Positions 54,379 through 62,360 of a DNA stretch of 64,000 nucleotides are shown here, in pieces. The stretch is from Ancylomarina longa (GTDB lineage Bacteria > Bacteroidota > Bacteroidia > Bacteroidales > Marinifilaceae). The first letter of the stretch is position 1; the number at the start of each line of letters is the position of its first letter. The translations under genes and the position numbers were made by a program. Under the pieces are notes generated by a model. The model saw nothing but the letters and a program-made list of their open reading frames with translations, was not told the origin of the DNA and did no database searches. The DNA lies in the NCBI RefSeq assembly GCF_003996985.1, contig NZ_RJJX01000011.1, positions 1 to 64,000 on the forward strand, in the 5' to 3' direction.

Positions 54379-55164
54379 ATGAAAATAGTTGTCTGTATTA
54401 AACAAGTACCGGATACTACTGAAATAAAAATAGATCCTAAAACAGGAACTTTGATTCGTGATGGAGTGCCAAGTATCATGAATCCGGATGATAAAAGCGG
54501 TTTGGAAATGGCATTGCAGTTGAAAGACGAATATGGAGCGCATGTAACAGTGATTACCATGGGACCTCCTCAGGCCGAATTGATTCTTCGCGAAGCATAT
54601 GCCATGGGGGTTGATCGTGCCATTCATCTTACCGATAGGAAATTTGCAGGTGCCGATACCTTAGCAACTTCGCATGCTTTGGCTGGTGCATTACGAAAAA
54701 TAGATTTCGATTTGTTGATTACCGGTCGCCAGGCGATTGATGGGGATACTGCTCAGGTGGGTCCTCAAATTGCAGAGCATCTTGATTTACCACAGGTTTC
54801 CTATCTACAGGATTTGAAATTTGATGGGGTAAAGACCTTTACCATGAAACGTCATATCGAAGAGGGATACCAAATGCTTGAGGTAGATGCTCCTTGTGTG
54901 GTAACCGTACTTTCATCGGCTAATAAGGCCAGATACATGAGCGTTGGTGGTATTGTGGATGCTTATCAAAAAGAAGTGGAAGTTTGGGGCTTCAACGAAA
55001 TTGAGGTGGATGAGGCTAATTTAGGTCTGAAAGGATCACCAACAAGTGTTTATAAGGCTTTTGCTCGTGGACTGAAACCTGCTGGTGAATTGTACGAAGT
55101 GGAAACCGACGAGGCTGTGGGTATCATCATCAAGAAATTAAAAGAGAAATTTATTCTTAATTAG
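54379..55164 (+). CDS. etfB: Electron transfer flavoprotein beta subunit
   Basis: A 261-residue Etf beta subunit with the signature start MKIVVCIKQVPDTTEIKID. The conserved VDRAIHLTDRKFAGADTLATS and LITGRQAIDGDTAQVGPQIA segments bind nucleotide. It partners with EtfA, 9 bases downstream, to carry electrons to or from butyryl-CoA dehydrogenase. Length is the longer form typical of butyrate fermenters. Confidence 0.95.
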   Translation: MKIVVCIKQVPDTTEIKIDPKTGTLIRDGVPSIMNPDDKSGLEMALQLKDEYGAHVTVITMGPPQAELILREAYAMGVDRAIHLTDRKFAGADTLATSHALAGALRKIDFDLLITGRQAIDGDTAQVGPQIAEHLDLPQVSYLQDLKFDGVKTFTMKRHIEEGYQMLEVDAPCVVTVLSSANKARYMSVGGIVDAYQKEVEVWGFNEIEVDEANLGLKGSPTSVYKAFARGLKPAGELYEVETDEAVGIIIKKLKEKFILN

Positions 55165-55173
55165 GGGGTGGCT

Positions 55174-56166
55174 ATGAACTTAGAAGAATATAAAGGCATA
55201 TACGTTTTCATCGAACAACGGGAAGGCGAAATTCAGAATGTAGCATTGGAATTATTAGGGCAGGCCAGAAAATTGGCTGATCAGCTTAATGATAAGGTTT
55301 ACGCCATGCTATTTGGTCATAAAATTGCAGACAAAGCAAAGGCGTTAATCGCTCATGGAGCAGACGAGGTGTTGCTTGTGGATGCTCCTGAATTGAAAGA
55401 TTACACAACAGAACCTTATGCGCAGGCTATCTGCCAGATTATCCGCGAAAGAAAACCAGAATCTTTATTGATTGGTGCTACTACCATTGGTCGCGATTTA
55501 GGACCGAGAGTATCGGCTCGTGTAGGTACTGGTTTAACTGCCGATTGTACAAAAATTGAGATTGGCGAAAAGAATGAAATGTTGATGACTCGTCCTGCTT
55601 TTGGTGGGAATTTGATGGCTACTATCGTTTGTAAAAATCATCGTCCGCAGATGGGTACTGTGCGTCCGGGTGTACTATTTGCCATGGATGCAGATGCAAA
55701 TCGCAAAGGGGAGATCGTGAATTACGAGGTGAAATTTGATTCCAGTAAGTTTAGAGTGAAACTATTGGAGACCGTGAAGGAGGAAAACGATTTGATCGAT
55801 ATTACCGAAGCTAAAATTTTAGTTTCCGGCGGACGTGGTATTGGTAATAAGGAGGGATTTGCTGCTATGGACGGATTGGCTAAAACCTTAGAGGCGGAAG
55901 TTTCGGCTTCGCGTGCTATGGTGGATGCTGGTTACATCGGACACGAGCGCCAGGTGGGGCAAACAGGTAAAACCGTTCGTCCTGACTTGTATTTTGCATT
56001 TGGTATTTCAGGAGCCATTCAGCATGTTGCCGGAATGGAAGATTCTGATTTGATTATCGCTGTAAATAAAGATAAATATGCTCCCATATTCCAGGTTGCC
56101 GACTTGGGTATTGTGGGAGATGCCAAACAGATCATCAGCAAACTAACCGAGCGTTTGGGAAAATAA
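55174..56166 (+). CDS. etfA: Electron transfer flavoprotein alpha subunit
   Basis: A 330-residue FAD-binding Etf alpha. The C-terminal FAD domain has LVSGGRGIGNKEGFAAMDGLA, then VGQTGKTVRPDLYFAFGISGAIQH and DADLGIVGDA-like PIFQVADLGIVGDAKQII. A GTG at 55168 could start the frame, but ATG 55174 lies at good distance from the AGGGGG at 55163-55168. End of the fermentation cluster; a terminator follows. Confidence 0.95.
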   Translation: MNLEEYKGIYVFIEQREGEIQNVALELLGQARKLADQLNDKVYAMLFGHKIADKAKALIAHGADEVLLVDAPELKDYTTEPYAQAICQIIRERKPESLLIGATTIGRDLGPRVSARVGTGLTADCTKIEIGEKNEMLMTRPAFGGNLMATIVCKNHRPQMGTVRPGVLFAMDADANRKGEIVNYEVKFDSSKFRVKLLETVKEENDLIDITEAKILVSGGRGIGNKEGFAAMDGLAKTLEAEVSASRAMVDAGYIGHERQVGQTGKTVRPDLYFAFGISGAIQHVAGMEDSDLIIAVNKDKYAPIFQVADLGIVGDAKQIISKLTERLGK

Positions 56167-56184
56167 TATTGTTATAGATTAGGT

Positions 56185-56233
56185 GCCTGACAGATTGATT
56201 TACTATCCGTAAATTAAATTTGTCAGGCTTTTT
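56185..56233. terminator. Terminator of the lysine fermentation operon
   Basis: GCCTGACA (56185-56192) pairs with TGTCAGGC (56221-56228) with a 28-base AT-rich loop and TTTTTAAT after it. It also lies just past the stop of the convergent gene at 56232. Confidence 0.75.
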
Positions 56234-56816
56234 AATTTCTGCTTATTTTCGAGATTATAAGCATACTGTCTTCGGCAGCGATTAGTCGGATATTTTCCGA
56301 TTTTATTTGGTGAATCACTAATAAGTCATCCTTTTCCAGATGTTGATTCCCTTTGGGATGGGACAGGCTGATTTTTCCCGAATGCACATAAATCAAGACC
56401 ATCTCCCAGTTATTGTCTACCTCATAATCCAGCAATTCCTGTTTTAAAAGCTGCTGGCAGGATAGTTCTCCCCTGGCATTTCTGGCAGTCATCAGATTAA
56501 AATCGGTGCATTTACCTACCGAGGTAGTTTTCCAATCGCCCTCGAAGGCATCTAAATCAAATTGCTCCAGTTTTTTTGTGTAATGATTCTGGTGTGCAAT
56601 GGTAATTTCTCCTTCTAAAATCATAATCTTACGAGATATTCCCGGCAGGGACGTAAAGCTCGATTGCTCCATCTCTACTTTGGCCGAACTGATTCTGAAA
56701 TCGAAATCCCGAGCCTGATAATTAGCTGTTTCGGGATAGATATAGAGTTGGGTACTGGTTCCTCCAGACCAATTAATGGTTTCGAATTTATCAGCTTTTA
56801 CAATGGTATATTGCAT
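56232..56816 (-). CDS. HutD/Ves-like cupin protein (194 aa)
   Basis: A 194-residue double-cupin protein of the HutD/Ves family. The signature WSGGTSTQLYIYPE (near residue 17) and FRISSAKVEMEQSSFTSLPG match it. The family's function is uncertain; it is linked with histidine utilisation in Proteobacteria but there are no hut genes here. It is a single minus-strand gene, convergent with etfA. Confidence 0.8.
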   Translation of the reverse strand: MQYTIVKADKFETINWSGGTSTQLYIYPETANYQARDFDFRISSAKVEMEQSSFTSLPGISRKIMILEGEITIAHQNHYTKKLEQFDLDAFEGDWKTTSVGKCTDFNLMTARNARGELSCQQLLKQELLDYEVDNNWEMVLIYVHSGKISLSHPKGNQHLEKDDLLVIHQIKSENIRLIAAEDSMLIISKISRN

Positions 56817-56947
56817 GAGTCTTTAATTTGATTTTTGGATTTGCTAAAAGTAGCATTTTTGTTTTTTCCTTTCCCGGAATAGCTTAGATTTTGCCTTTAA
56901 ATCTAAATTAAAATGATCAGATGCAGTTTTATGAATATAAGTGGCTC

Positions 56948-57200
56948 TGCGTATTTAGAAACTATTGCTGCGCATTAAGTAGTCATCTCTACGCACTTTT
57001 TACCCGCTCATCGCTTCTGGAAACCATTTCTACGCATTAAGTAAGCTATTCTACGCACTTGGGAGCTGCTCATCGCATTAAGTAGTCATCTCTACGCACT
57101 TTTTACCCGCTCATCGCCTCTGGAAACCATTTCTACGCATAAAGTAAGCCCTCTACGCACTTGGGAGCTGCTCATCGCATAAAGTAGCTACTCATCGCGG
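56948..57200. repeat. Phased array of CGC-centred motifs (about 13 units, 20-21 bp pitch)
   Basis: CGC cores occur at 56971, 56992, 57012, 57033, 57053, 57074, 57095, 57115, 57136, 57156, 57176 and 57196. One inverted core, TGCGTA, lies at 56948-56953. Cores alternate as TACGCA(T/C) and TCATCGC. A higher-order repeat of 102-103 bp (starting at 56972 and 57075, with a partial third at 57177) is superimposed. Stops occur in every frame. Confidence 0.85.
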
Positions 57201-57282
57201 GGCTTTCAGAGGTTTTTGATGATTTTGTCTCAAGAGGTGGTCGCCAATTTTGTGTAATGCTTGATATTTAAAAAATAAAAAG

Positions 57283-57330
57283 CCGAAAATCACAACGGCC
57301 CCTATTTTCCGTGCAATTTTCGGCCAGGGA
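57283..57330 (-). terminator. Large hairpin with minus-strand T-tract
   Basis: CCGAAAAT and ATTTTCGG form the outer stem, and ACGG/CCGT an inner stem. Five T and a T-rich stretch follow on the minus strand. It would end any read-through transcript from the protease gene or its relic. Confidence 0.65.
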
Positions 57331-57342
57331 ATTGTCTATTTA

Positions 57343-57423
57343 AAAACCAGAAAATGGTTTTCTTGGAAAACAGACCCCTATTCTTCCTTCCGCTGGTAGG
57401 TTAATAACCCTATTTCTGGTTTT
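57343..57423. repeat. 11-bp perfect inverted repeat (AAAACCAGAAA)
   Basis: AAAACCAGAAA (57343-57353) faces TTTCTGGTTTT (57413-57423) with 59 bases between them. No T-run follows. Function unknown. Confidence 0.5.
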
Positions 57424-57471
57424 ATTAATATTCAGCTTCCGGAAGTTTTTATACTTATAAAATCAGGAGAA

Positions 57472-57514
57472 CGAAGCCCAAATCAATTGAGGTAAAGTGA
57501 AGTTTTGGGCTTCG
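57472..57514. repeat. 11-bp perfect inverted repeat below the protease relic
   Basis: CGAAGCCCAAA (57472-57482) and TTTGGGCTTCG (57504-57514) lie just after the relic stop at 57525. It looks like the terminator of a former minus-strand gene. Confidence 0.55.
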
Positions 57515-57524
57515 ACTCCTGGTA

Positions 57525-57679
57525 TTATTTATCCAATTCTTCCCACCAAACCGAAGTCATGGTTCCGGCAACAGGCATCCCAACCAATTTGCCTAAGCCC
57601 ATATGCCCAAGGTGTGCTTTGTGCATTGGAATACTCCAACTAATAGATTTTCCAAATTCATGTTTCGTCTTTTTCCTTG
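57525..57679 (-). pseudogene. Decayed fragment of a tricorn-like protease C-terminus
   Basis: Minus-strand reading gives KLVGMPVAGTMTSVWWEELDK and then stop. The intact gene at 57860-61123 has KLIGMPVPGTMTAVWWETLQ, and its own end is LLSELDKN. The fragment therefore looks like a partial duplicate with an internal deletion joining VWWE to ELDK. The same frame is open upstream to about 57679 without homology I can see. No start or promoter for a protein was found. Confidence 0.7.
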
Positions 57680-57730
57680 TGATTGATTAATTAAGTATGT
57701 TTTGCCGGTTTGGACTAGTCTAATTAAAAG

Positions 57731-57759
57731 ATAGGAAGCCGGTTTCCCAGACTTCCTAT
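57731..57759. repeat. Inverted repeat ATAGGAAG..CTTCCTAT
   Basis: 8-bp arms with a 13-base loop. A CTTTTAATT stretch follows on the minus strand, so it may be a weak terminator. Confidence 0.45.
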
Positions 57760-57794
57760 GTGTTATTGTTTGTTGTAAATAAAGTTTTTCTGTG

Positions 57795-57840
57795 CCTTGC
57801 AAAACACCTCTCCCATAAGGAGAAGTGCGGTTCTGCAAGG
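57795..57840 (-). terminator. Extended hairpin just past the protease stop codon
   Basis: CCTTGCA (57794-57800 region) pairs with TGCAAGG at the other end (to 57840), with further pairing CTCC/GGAG inside. It starts 19 bases after the stop codon. The T-tract after it is interrupted (CACAGAAAAACTTT), so it is only a candidate terminator. Confidence 0.5.
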
Positions 57841-57859
57841 GTATTAAAATTTACACAGA

Positions 57860-60800
57860 CTAATTCTTATCTAGTTCGGATAATAAGGATTCAACGGCTT
57901 TTTGCAGTTGTTGATCCTTACCTTTAATTGCTTCTTCGTATTCGTTGGCAACTTTTATATCCGGTTCTATTTGATGATTTTCGATATACTGTCCGTTTAG
58001 GTCTTTTACACCTACCATTGGCATTCCAAAGTATAATGTTGGGTCCTGAAGTGTTTCCCACCAAACAGCGGTCATGGTTCCGGGAACCGGCATTCCTATA
58101 AGCTTACCAATTTTTAAGGTTTTATAAACGTATGGAAAAGCACAAGCATCGGAATAGTTACTCTCACTAACCAAAACAGCAGATGGTTTTTTCCATTTCG
58201 ACAATGGTTCTGTACCTAAATCTTGTCCTCTTGGGGATAAGGTAGAGTACATTTTTCCGCTTAGTAAGGTAACCAGATCGTCGTGCAACCAACCGCCGCC
58301 ATTAAAACGGGTATCCACGATTATTGCCTCACGTGTTCCGTATTTTCCAATTATTTCGGAATATACTTTTCTAAAGCTTTTGGAATCCATTCCTCTTACA
58401 TGAACATAGCCAATCCGCCCGTTGGATAATCGGTCACAATCTTCCTGACGCTTCTTTACCCAACGTTCGTAAAGTAAGTTACCGATTCGTGAAACAGGCT
58501 TTACGGTTTCATCCCAACGCTCTTTCGAGTAAGGATTGTATAGACTAAGCAATACTTTTTTACCTGCTTTGTGATTTAATAAAGGATAATAGCTTTTGTC
58601 TTTTGTAATGGCAATGCCATCAATTTTTTCGATAATATCACCTACTTTAATTCTTGCATCAGCTATATCTAAAGGTCCCTTTTCAATAATCTCAGCAATG
58701 CGTAGTCCATTACCTTCATAGTTCCAATCGAAGAAAGCACCCAAATGTGCTGTTCTGTCAGGATTTTTAGGATTAGGACGATATCCGGAGCCAGTATGAG
58801 AGGCATTTAATTCCCCTAATAGTTCGCTTAGCATTTCTGCAAAATCGTAATTGTTGTTGATATAAGGTAAAAAGCGTTTGTATTCTTTTTTATAAAAATC
58901 CCAGTCGATGCGATGCATTTCAGGATCGTAGAATTTCTTTAGCATTTGGCGCCAAACATGTTCGAATAGATAAGCTCGTTCTTTGGCTTTATCCAAATAC
59001 ATTTCGGCAGTGTAGCTTATGTTTTTGCGTTTGTTTGATGCTACATCAACTTTAATGATGCTGTTTCCCGACATCAGGAACAGATTTTTAGCATCTTTAT
59101 CGAACTGCATGGCTCCACCGCCACCTTTTAGGTCTAAAATCTTTTTGGTTTCTTTCTCCTCCAGATCATTCACCCATAGGTCATATCCACCATCGAATTT
59201 GCTTAGATAGAATAATTTTTTTCCGTCAGGAGTAAGAATTGCATCCGAAAGTTTAGATGGATTGATCGTTAAACAAATCTGACGATCTTCCATTCCGGAA
59301 AATTCAATTTTAAGATCCTCAACCTTCTTTTTGTCTTTCTTGTCCTTCTTATCTTTTTTGGACTTTTTGTCTTTATCTTCTTTTTTATCGGCGTCAGCTT
59401 CTTTTTTCTTTTCTTTTTCGGCTTCTTTCAATAGCTCTTTCTCTTCTTTCGATAATTGGAATTTGTCGAAGGCTTTCTTATTGAAAAATTGAATGTAAAC
59501 ATCCGATTCCGCTCCCCAACTACCATGACTTCGATAGCCACGTTTGTCGGTAAACCAGATCATAGCATCTCCTTTTAAGGACCATTTGGCGTCCGAATCA
59601 CTATATCCACTTTCTGTAAGATTCACAATATTTTTATTTCCTTGGGCATCCACCAAAGCAACGTCGGGCATGAAAATAGTGTGAGGATAAAAATTGACTA
59701 AAAACCATTTTCCATCTGGCGACCAATCGTAGTGTTGATCTCCATCAGAATAGGAATAATTCCATTTTTTGCCCAATATGGTTCTCACTTTTTTAGATTC
59801 CAGGTTAATCACTTTTAAGATTACTCTTTCCTCTAAAAAGGCAACTTCTTTTCCGTCGGGAGAATATTTAGGTTGAAAGGTTTCTGCCTCTGTTTCCAAA
59901 ATTGGTTCTTCTTTTAAAAGAGTAGCATTGGCAAAATGAGTCTCCTCTTCGCGAACCAATTTGGTTTGATATAAATTCCAGCTGCCATTTCTTTCCGAAG
60001 CATATAGTAATGCTTTTCCATCAGGGCTAAAACTAACCGAACGTTCCTGTTCCGGAGTATTGGTAATTCTTTTGGTGGTTCCATATTCTACCGAGGTGAC
60101 AAAAACTTCTCCTCTAACGATAAAGGCAACTTCTTTACCGTTTGGGGAAACGCTCATTTCTCTTGCTCCGTTTCTTAACTTCTCGTAGGTAATGGCATTC
60201 TCCTTGTTATCTACTGCTACACTCACCTTTAATTTCACAGGTTCTTTTCCTTTTTCCTGGGTGTATATTTCTCCATTCCACGAATAACAAAGTTTGTCCT
60301 GATTAGAAATACTAAGGAAACGCACCGGATGTTTTTCAAAAAAGCTTATCTGAGTTAATTCAGTTTTGTTATCTACAGGAGCTTCCCATACATTAAAGCT
60401 TCCCGATTTTTCACTTAGATAATAGATGTTTTTGTTGTCGGTACTATAAACCGGATATAAATCTTCGCCTTTGAAAGTGGAAAATTTATTGTGTTTTTTA
60501 TTTTTCACATCATATAACCAAATATCCCGTGTTACTGCCGAGGTATGGTGTTTTCTCCAATGGTTTTCGTATCCTTTACTGTCGCGATACAAAATGTAAT
60601 TCATGTCTTTGCTATATTTTGCATCTAATGCAGGCGAGCTTAATAATTGGGTGATTTCGCCACCTTCTGTTGGAACACTATATAATTCAGGTAAGGTTCG
60701 GGTAGGGAACATCACACTTTTGGGTTTGTCGTAGATCATTGCCGAAAAGAGAATTTCCTTACCATCCGGATTAAAGCTGGATGGTGTTTCGCTTCCGGAG

Positions 60801-61123
60801 TAGAAGGTGAGTCTTTTGGGGCTTCCTCCTGTGGCAGGAATAGTGAAAATATCAAAATTTCCATGTCTGTCTGATGCAAAAGCAACGGTTTTGCTGTCGG
60901 GAGACCATATAGGTTGATAATCGTAGGCTGGATTGCTGGTTAGAGGCATTGCGATACCACCTTCAGCAGGAATAGTGAAAAGGTCTCCTCCATATTCAAA
61001 AACAATAGTTTGTCCGTTAGGGGATATTGCTGGATAACGTAGCCATTGTGGTGTCTCCATTCCTAGAAGACTTTCTGCCAAGGCCATTAAAAATGCAGAA
61101 ATAAAAAAGAGCTTTTTAATCAT
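57860..61123 (-). CDS. Tricorn-like S41 protease with WD40-type propeller (1087 aa)
   Basis: A 1087-residue secreted protease with a signal peptide at residues 1-21. Two sets of PD40/WD40-like propeller repeats follow (AISPNGQTIVFEYGGD, WSPDSKTVAFASDRHGN, FSPDGKALLYASERNG, YSPDGKEVAFLEER). A lysine-rich linker (about residues 560-600) comes next, then a PDZ-like domain and an S41 serine-protease core. Catalytic residues by analogy with tricorn are the SH pair in NASHTGSGY, S991 in NYSDACAFPY and E1053 in NHQIEPDIKV. It likely degrades peptides in the periplasm or at the outer membrane. A relic of a related C-terminus lies downstream. Confidence 0.88.
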   Translation of the reverse strand: MIKKLFFISAFLMALAESLLGMETPQWLRYPAISPNGQTIVFEYGGDLFTIPAEGGIAMPLTSNPAYDYQPIWSPDSKTVAFASDRHGNFDIFTIPATGGSPKRLTFYSGSETPSSFNPDGKEILFSAMIYDKPKSVMFPTRTLPELYSVPTEGGEITQLLSSPALDAKYSKDMNYILYRDSKGYENHWRKHHTSAVTRDIWLYDVKNKKHNKFSTFKGEDLYPVYSTDNKNIYYLSEKSGSFNVWEAPVDNKTELTQISFFEKHPVRFLSISNQDKLCYSWNGEIYTQEKGKEPVKLKVSVAVDNKENAITYEKLRNGAREMSVSPNGKEVAFIVRGEVFVTSVEYGTTKRITNTPEQERSVSFSPDGKALLYASERNGSWNLYQTKLVREEETHFANATLLKEEPILETEAETFQPKYSPDGKEVAFLEERVILKVINLESKKVRTILGKKWNYSYSDGDQHYDWSPDGKWFLVNFYPHTIFMPDVALVDAQGNKNIVNLTESGYSDSDAKWSLKGDAMIWFTDKRGYRSHGSWGAESDVYIQFFNKKAFDKFQLSKEEKELLKEAEKEKKKEADADKKEDKDKKSKKDKKDKKDKKKVEDLKIEFSGMEDRQICLTINPSKLSDAILTPDGKKLFYLSKFDGGYDLWVNDLEEKETKKILDLKGGGGAMQFDKDAKNLFLMSGNSIIKVDVASNKRKNISYTAEMYLDKAKERAYLFEHVWRQMLKKFYDPEMHRIDWDFYKKEYKRFLPYINNNYDFAEMLSELLGELNASHTGSGYRPNPKNPDRTAHLGAFFDWNYEGNGLRIAEIIEKGPLDIADARIKVGDIIEKIDGIAITKDKSYYPLLNHKAGKKVLLSLYNPYSKERWDETVKPVSRIGNLLYERWVKKRQEDCDRLSNGRIGYVHVRGMDSKSFRKVYSEIIGKYGTREAIIVDTRFNGGGWLHDDLVTLLSGKMYSTLSPRGQDLGTEPLSKWKKPSAVLVSESNYSDACAFPYVYKTLKIGKLIGMPVPGTMTAVWWETLQDPTLYFGMPMVGVKDLNGQYIENHQIEPDIKVANEYEEAIKGKDQQLQKAVESLLSELDKN

Positions 61124-61412
61124 GTCTTAAAAAATTGCGTTAAAAATCTGAATAGCATATAATTGTTAAGGTAATTTGTGGTATTTATCACATTTCATAC
61201 CATAAATTGTAAGCATTTAGTATTGTGTGGGTTCTACAGGGATGTGTAATTGTATTATGAATGCTTTTGTTCGGATATGAACAAAAGTATGTTCGGTATC
61301 GAACGTATTATGTGGATTCAGATCAATATTAAATTAGAACCGAATTATTGTTTTTTAAGGAAAATCTAGTTTCTTTGCTGTGTACACATAGCTAATAACC
61401 AGCCTAAAGGAT
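61124..61412. other. Divergent promoter region between the protease and STAS genes
   Basis: AT-rich; no gene. A partial palindrome ATGTTCGG...CGAACGTA occurs near 61290, where GTTCGGTATCGAAC (61292-61305) is nearly symmetrical, and a related GTTCGGATATGAAC lies at 61268-61281. These could be regulator-binding sites. Confidence 0.4.
61268..61305. promoter_or_regulatory. Two related GTTCGG..GAAC half-palindromes
   Basis: GTTCGGATATGAAC (61268-61281) and GTTCGGTATCGAAC (61292-61305) have matching ends GTTC/GAAC and are 24 bases apart. They suggest a tandem operator upstream of the STAS gene or the protease gene. Confidence 0.45.
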
Positions 61413-61724
61413 ATGTTGAATTTTCGAATGGAAGATCAATCGGTTGTTGCCTCCTTGGAGGGAACAAGAAGAATTAACAGTAAAATTTCCGATTTGGTGA
61501 AAAAGGAAATTATTGAATTTATTGAACAATCAGGGAAACAAATTGTACTAGATTTAAAAGGAATTAGTTTTATAGATAGTCAGGGTTTTTCTGCATTAAA
61601 AGCTATTGCCGAATTGGCTTGTGCACAGGATCGTTTATTTGCTCTAGCCAATGTTTCTGATGATGTATTGGAGTTGGTTGAACTTGTAGGATTAAAGGAT
61701 GCTTTTGTGATTGGGAAAAATTAG
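61413..61724 (+). CDS. STAS-domain anti-sigma factor antagonist-like protein (103 aa)
   Basis: A 103-residue single-domain STAS protein. The conserved loop reads KGISFIDSQGFSALK; in SpoIIAA-like proteins a serine here is phosphorylated by a partner kinase, and the candidate is S56 after D55. No anti-sigma kinase lies nearby. Its last 4 bases overlap the convergent acetyltransferase gene. Its partner is unknown. Confidence 0.82.
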   Translation: MLNFRMEDQSVVASLEGTRRINSKISDLVKKEIIEFIEQSGKQIVLDLKGISFIDSQGFSALKAIAELACAQDRLFALANVSDDVLELVELVGLKDAFVIGKN

Positions 61725-62239
61725 ACTTCATTAAATTCTTTTGGATATGCTACACAACCGTGTACATTTTGTAGTGTATTCTTCACTAATTCAATAGCCA
61801 TAAAAACATTATCGGGTACTTCAAAAGGTGCTGTAATCCTGTATTTACTAGCAGGAAGGAATCCAAATCTTGGATAATAGTTTTCGTGCCCTAAAACAAT
61901 TACTGATTCATGTCCTAATTTTTTTGCTTTAGCTAATCCTTTTTGAATCAATTGGCTGCCAATTCCTAAAGATTGTAATTCTGGAATAACTGATACAGGT
62001 GCTAGCGCAAGAGAATTGAATATCTTATCTTCATGTTTAATGAGTATTGGCGTGAATAGAATATGACCAACAATTTCACTTCCCATGCAGGCAACTAATG
62101 ATAAATCTTTAATAAATTTTCTGTTTTTGCGAAGATTTTCAATCAGTTTTCCTTCTTCTTCCCTGCCAAAAGCCATATCTGTCACCATGCTTATTGTTCG
62201 GTAATCAGACTTATTCTCAGGACGTATTGTAATCTTCAT
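61721..62239 (-). CDS. GNAT family N-acetyltransferase (172 aa)
   Basis: A 172-residue acetyltransferase. The acetyl-CoA-binding motif A is VIPELQSLGIGSQLIQKGL, and GHENYYPRFGFLPAS matches the YhbS-like subgroup (PF13508/GNAT). It starts MKITIRPENKSDYRTI. Its stop overlaps the STAS gene by 4 bases. Substrate cannot be told from sequence. Confidence 0.85.
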   Translation of the reverse strand: MKITIRPENKSDYRTISMVTDMAFGREEEGKLIENLRKNRKFIKDLSLVACMGSEIVGHILFTPILIKHEDKIFNSLALAPVSVIPELQSLGIGSQLIQKGLAKAKKLGHESVIVLGHENYYPRFGFLPASKYRITAPFEVPDNVFMAIELVKNTLQNVHGCVAYPKEFNEV

Positions 62240-62314
62240 GGATTGGAAATTAAAGATTTAACAAGAGGTAGTGAATCAATAACTATTTGAACTAAAGATA
62301 AGAAAATAGTATGT

Positions 62315-62353
62315 AGTCATACTGATACAGGATTTTTTGTAATCAGTATGACT
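62315..62353 (-). terminator. miaB terminator
   Basis: AGTCATACTGAT (62315-62326) pairs with ATCAGTATGACT (62342-62353). The stop of miaB is 8 bases away. On the minus strand the hairpin is followed by ACATACTATTTTC, so the T-tract is imperfect. Confidence 0.65.
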
Positions 62354-62360
62354 TGTTTAT

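Noticed and set aside
56948-57200. CRISPR array as explanation for the phased repeats
   Set aside because: Unit length of 20-21 bp without conserved repeat/unique spacer alternation, and no cas genes in the window.
57593-57838. 81-codon minus-strand frame next to the protease relic
   Set aside because: It lies in a different frame from the protease homology and crosses two hairpins; no evidence of coding.
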